Assembly (NCBI GenBank): GCA_014879345.1
Contig: JACSSI010000235.1
Coordinates: 1 to 7,243 of the forward strand
Reading direction: 5' to 3'
Length of the DNA stretch: 7,243 nucleotides
Source of the DNA: Anaerolineae bacterium
Lineage (GTDB): Bacteria > Chloroflexota > Anaerolineae > Promineifilales > Promineifilaceae
Below are positions 6,256 to 7,243 of this stretch, one piece after another; positions within the stretch are counted from its first letter, which is position 1; each line of letters opens with the position of its first letter. The notes under the pieces were generated by a model that saw only the letters and a program-made list of their open reading frames with translations, searched no databases and was not told the origin of the DNA. A program made the position numbers and the translations under genes.

Positions 6256-6311
6256 CAGTGGCTAGTGGTCAGTGCAGTCGTCGGAGACTGATCACCGACC
6301 ACAGATCACTG
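6256..6311 (-). repeat. Imperfect stem-loop and direct repeat between ATPase and permease genes
   Basis: Positions 6256-6277 pair imperfectly with 6288-6311 around a loop of about 10 bases. The left part also holds a direct repeat of AGTGGTCAGTG (starting at 6250 and 6264). The right arm runs over the stop codon of the ATPase gene (6306-6308), and the left side lies 10 bases from the permease ATG. In the polycistronic RNA it would sit exactly between the two cistrons. It may be a dispersed intergenic repeat, and it could affect RNA stability or the ratio of the two proteins. Confidence 0.6.
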
Positions 6312-7031
6312 GTTTTTCGTGTCCTTATAGATCAGCCCATCCCGAATCTCAAGCGTGCGGGGCAGGCGGGCGGCAAGGCTGCGGCTGTGCGTGACCATGA
6401 GCATCGTTTTACCCTGGTCAACGAGATCACTGAACAATTGGAAGACATCCTCCGATGTTTTAGTATCGAGATTGCCCGTTGGTTCATCGGCAACGAGCAG
6501 TGGCGGATCATTTGCCAAAGCGCGGGCGATGGCAGCACGCTGCTGCTGTCCGCCCGAGACTTGCGCCGGTAATTTCTTGGCTTGATCTGCCAGCCCAACT
6601 GTGTCCAGCAGGTACAATGCCCGTTCTTTGCGCTGTTTGGGGGATAACGTTTTCACAAAATCCATGGGCAAAATCACATTTTGCAGCAGACTCAAGGCTG
6701 GCAGCAGTTGGAAAAATTGAAAAATAATGCCCATATGAACACCACGCCACGAAGCAAGCTGATTTTCGCTCATGGTATGCACAGGTTCGCCTGTGACGAT
6801 AACCTCGCCTTCAGAGGGATGGTCAATGCCGGTGATCATGTTGAGCAGCGTCGATTTACCATTACCCGAAGGCCCCACGATGCTCATAAATTCACCAGGC
6901 TGCACAGTAAACGAGATGCCGCGCAAAACGGTGATTTCGTCATCGCCCAGAGGGAAGCGTTTGATGATGTGACGCACGTCGATGATGGGATTGCTTGATG
7001 GGGAAATCGCCCCCTTATTTGATTGGATCAT
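6306..7031 (-). CDS. ABC transporter ATP-binding protein (MacB/LolD/FtsE-like)
   Basis: A 241-residue nucleotide-binding subunit that would hydrolyse ATP at the inner membrane face and drive the FtsX-type permease encoded next to it. All motifs are intact: Walker A GPSGNGKST (53-61), Q-loop IIFQFF with Gln105, signature VSGGQQQR (158-165), Walker B LLVADE (178-183) followed by the D-loop GNLD, and His215 in MVTHS. The phrase VADEPTGNLD and the length of about 240 residues are typical of the LolD/MacB/FtsE branch. I chose the ATG at 7031, which has an AAGAAG about seven bases upstream. The frame can be extended to a TTG at 7076, adding 15 residues (MLNYCLRINQQKKNV), but this lacks support. This is the first gene of a two-gene leftward operon; no membrane-fusion protein gene is in the window. 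Confidence 0.96.
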   Translation of the reverse strand: MIQSNKGAISPSSNPIIDVRHIIKRFPLGDDEITVLRGISFTVQPGEFMSIVGPSGNGKSTLLNMITGIDHPSEGEVIVTGEPVHTMSENQLASWRGVHMGIIFQFFQLLPALSLLQNVILPMDFVKTLSPKQRKERALYLLDTVGLADQAKKLPAQVSGGQQQRAAIARALANDPPLLVADEPTGNLDTKTSEDVFQLFSDLVDQGKTMLMVTHSRSLAARLPRTLEIRDGLIYKDTKNQ

Positions 7032-7096
7032 AACGTTCTTCTTTTGCTGGTTAATTCTGAGACAATAGTTTAACAACTGTTGGACGAGTATGCATG

Positions 7097-7126
7097 ATTA
7101 TGCGGGGATTCTCAGGAAGTGTTGAA
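7097..7126 (-). promoter_or_regulatory. Possible sigma-70-type promoter for the ABC operon
   Basis: On the minus strand TTCAAC (7126-7121) and CATAAT (7102-7097) are separated by 18 bases. The second box differs from TATAAT at one position, while the first is a poor -35. A start near 7090 would give a leader of about 60 bases before the ATG at 7031. The position is sensible, as this is the only spacer upstream of the operon, but the match is weak and chance is a fair explanation. Confidence 0.25.
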
Positions 7127-7175
7127 GAAAGAGTCAGAAGCATCCTAAATAGGCTATGCCTGGCCTCTTTTCTCT

Positions 7176-7243
7176 GGGTGCGGTTAGTTTTTGTGTAACA
7201 AAGCAGACTACAAAAGTCTTGCCAATACGAATTGGCATTAAAT
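7176..7243 (-). repeat. Right copy of the 68-bp inverted repeat
   Basis: This is the reverse complement of 26-93 with one mismatch (C at 7199). It contains AGACTACAAAAGTCT (7205-7219) and TGCCAAT-acga-ATTGGCA (7220-7237), then ends with TTAAAT at the window edge. From the left copy, the expected continuation past the edge is TTGAGG and then AGACTTTTGTAGTCT. The identity starts abruptly at 7176 in GGGTGCGG; bases inward of this (7077-7175) show no similarity to the left end. Confidence 0.93.

Noticed and set aside
26..7243. Complete insertion sequence or composite transposon
   Set aside because: No transposase, resolvase or integrase gene lies between the inverted repeats, and target duplications cannot be seen because the right copy ends at the window edge.

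Overview
The window looks like ordinary bacterial chromosome of roughly balanced base composition. I lean towards a Chloroflexota (Anaerolineae-like) environmental genome. The reasons are the style of the HIT and pentapeptide proteins, the acidic surface lipoprotein, and spacers filled with low-copy palindromic repeats. This assignment rests on general familiarity, not a search, and is only moderately secure. No rRNA, tRNA, CRISPR array, transposase, integrase or recognisable phage module is visible.

Layout: four genes read rightwards in the left half. They are a 77-aa Cys-rich small protein (270-503), a HIT-family protein with an N-terminal hydrophobic segment (574-957), a pentapeptide-repeat protein (1116-1502) and a 664-aa acidic lipoprotein with a papain-like Cys/His/Asx signature (1600-3594). 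Two genes read leftwards in the right half and form an ABC transporter operon: an ATPase (7031 down to 6306), then an 804-aa double-FtsX permease (6245 down to 3831). The two halves converge on a 236-bp spacer that carries a perfect 22-bp stem-loop.

The most unusual structure lies at the edges. Positions 26-93 and 7176-7243 are inverted copies of one 68-bp sequence with a single mismatch, and each copy carries compact palindromes. The left copy shows that the full unit is longer (from about position 5) and is itself an inverted repeat. The right copy runs off the window end. This fits an interspersed palindromic repeat at which a contig broke, or terminal repeats of a larger segment; sequence alone does not decide. 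Most other spacers hold their own palindromic or tandem repeat. A further genome-style signal is strong excess of CGGCCG, especially the 10-bp palindrome AACGGCCGTT, inside the genes.

Functionally the transporter pair works as one complex: the ATPase powers a MacB/LolCDE-type permease that acts on extracytoplasmic substrates by mechanotransmission. The lipoprotein would sit on the outer face of the same membrane. There is no direct evidence that the other genes cooperate; each has its own spacer, and all but the HIT and permease genes have a visible ribosome-binding site.
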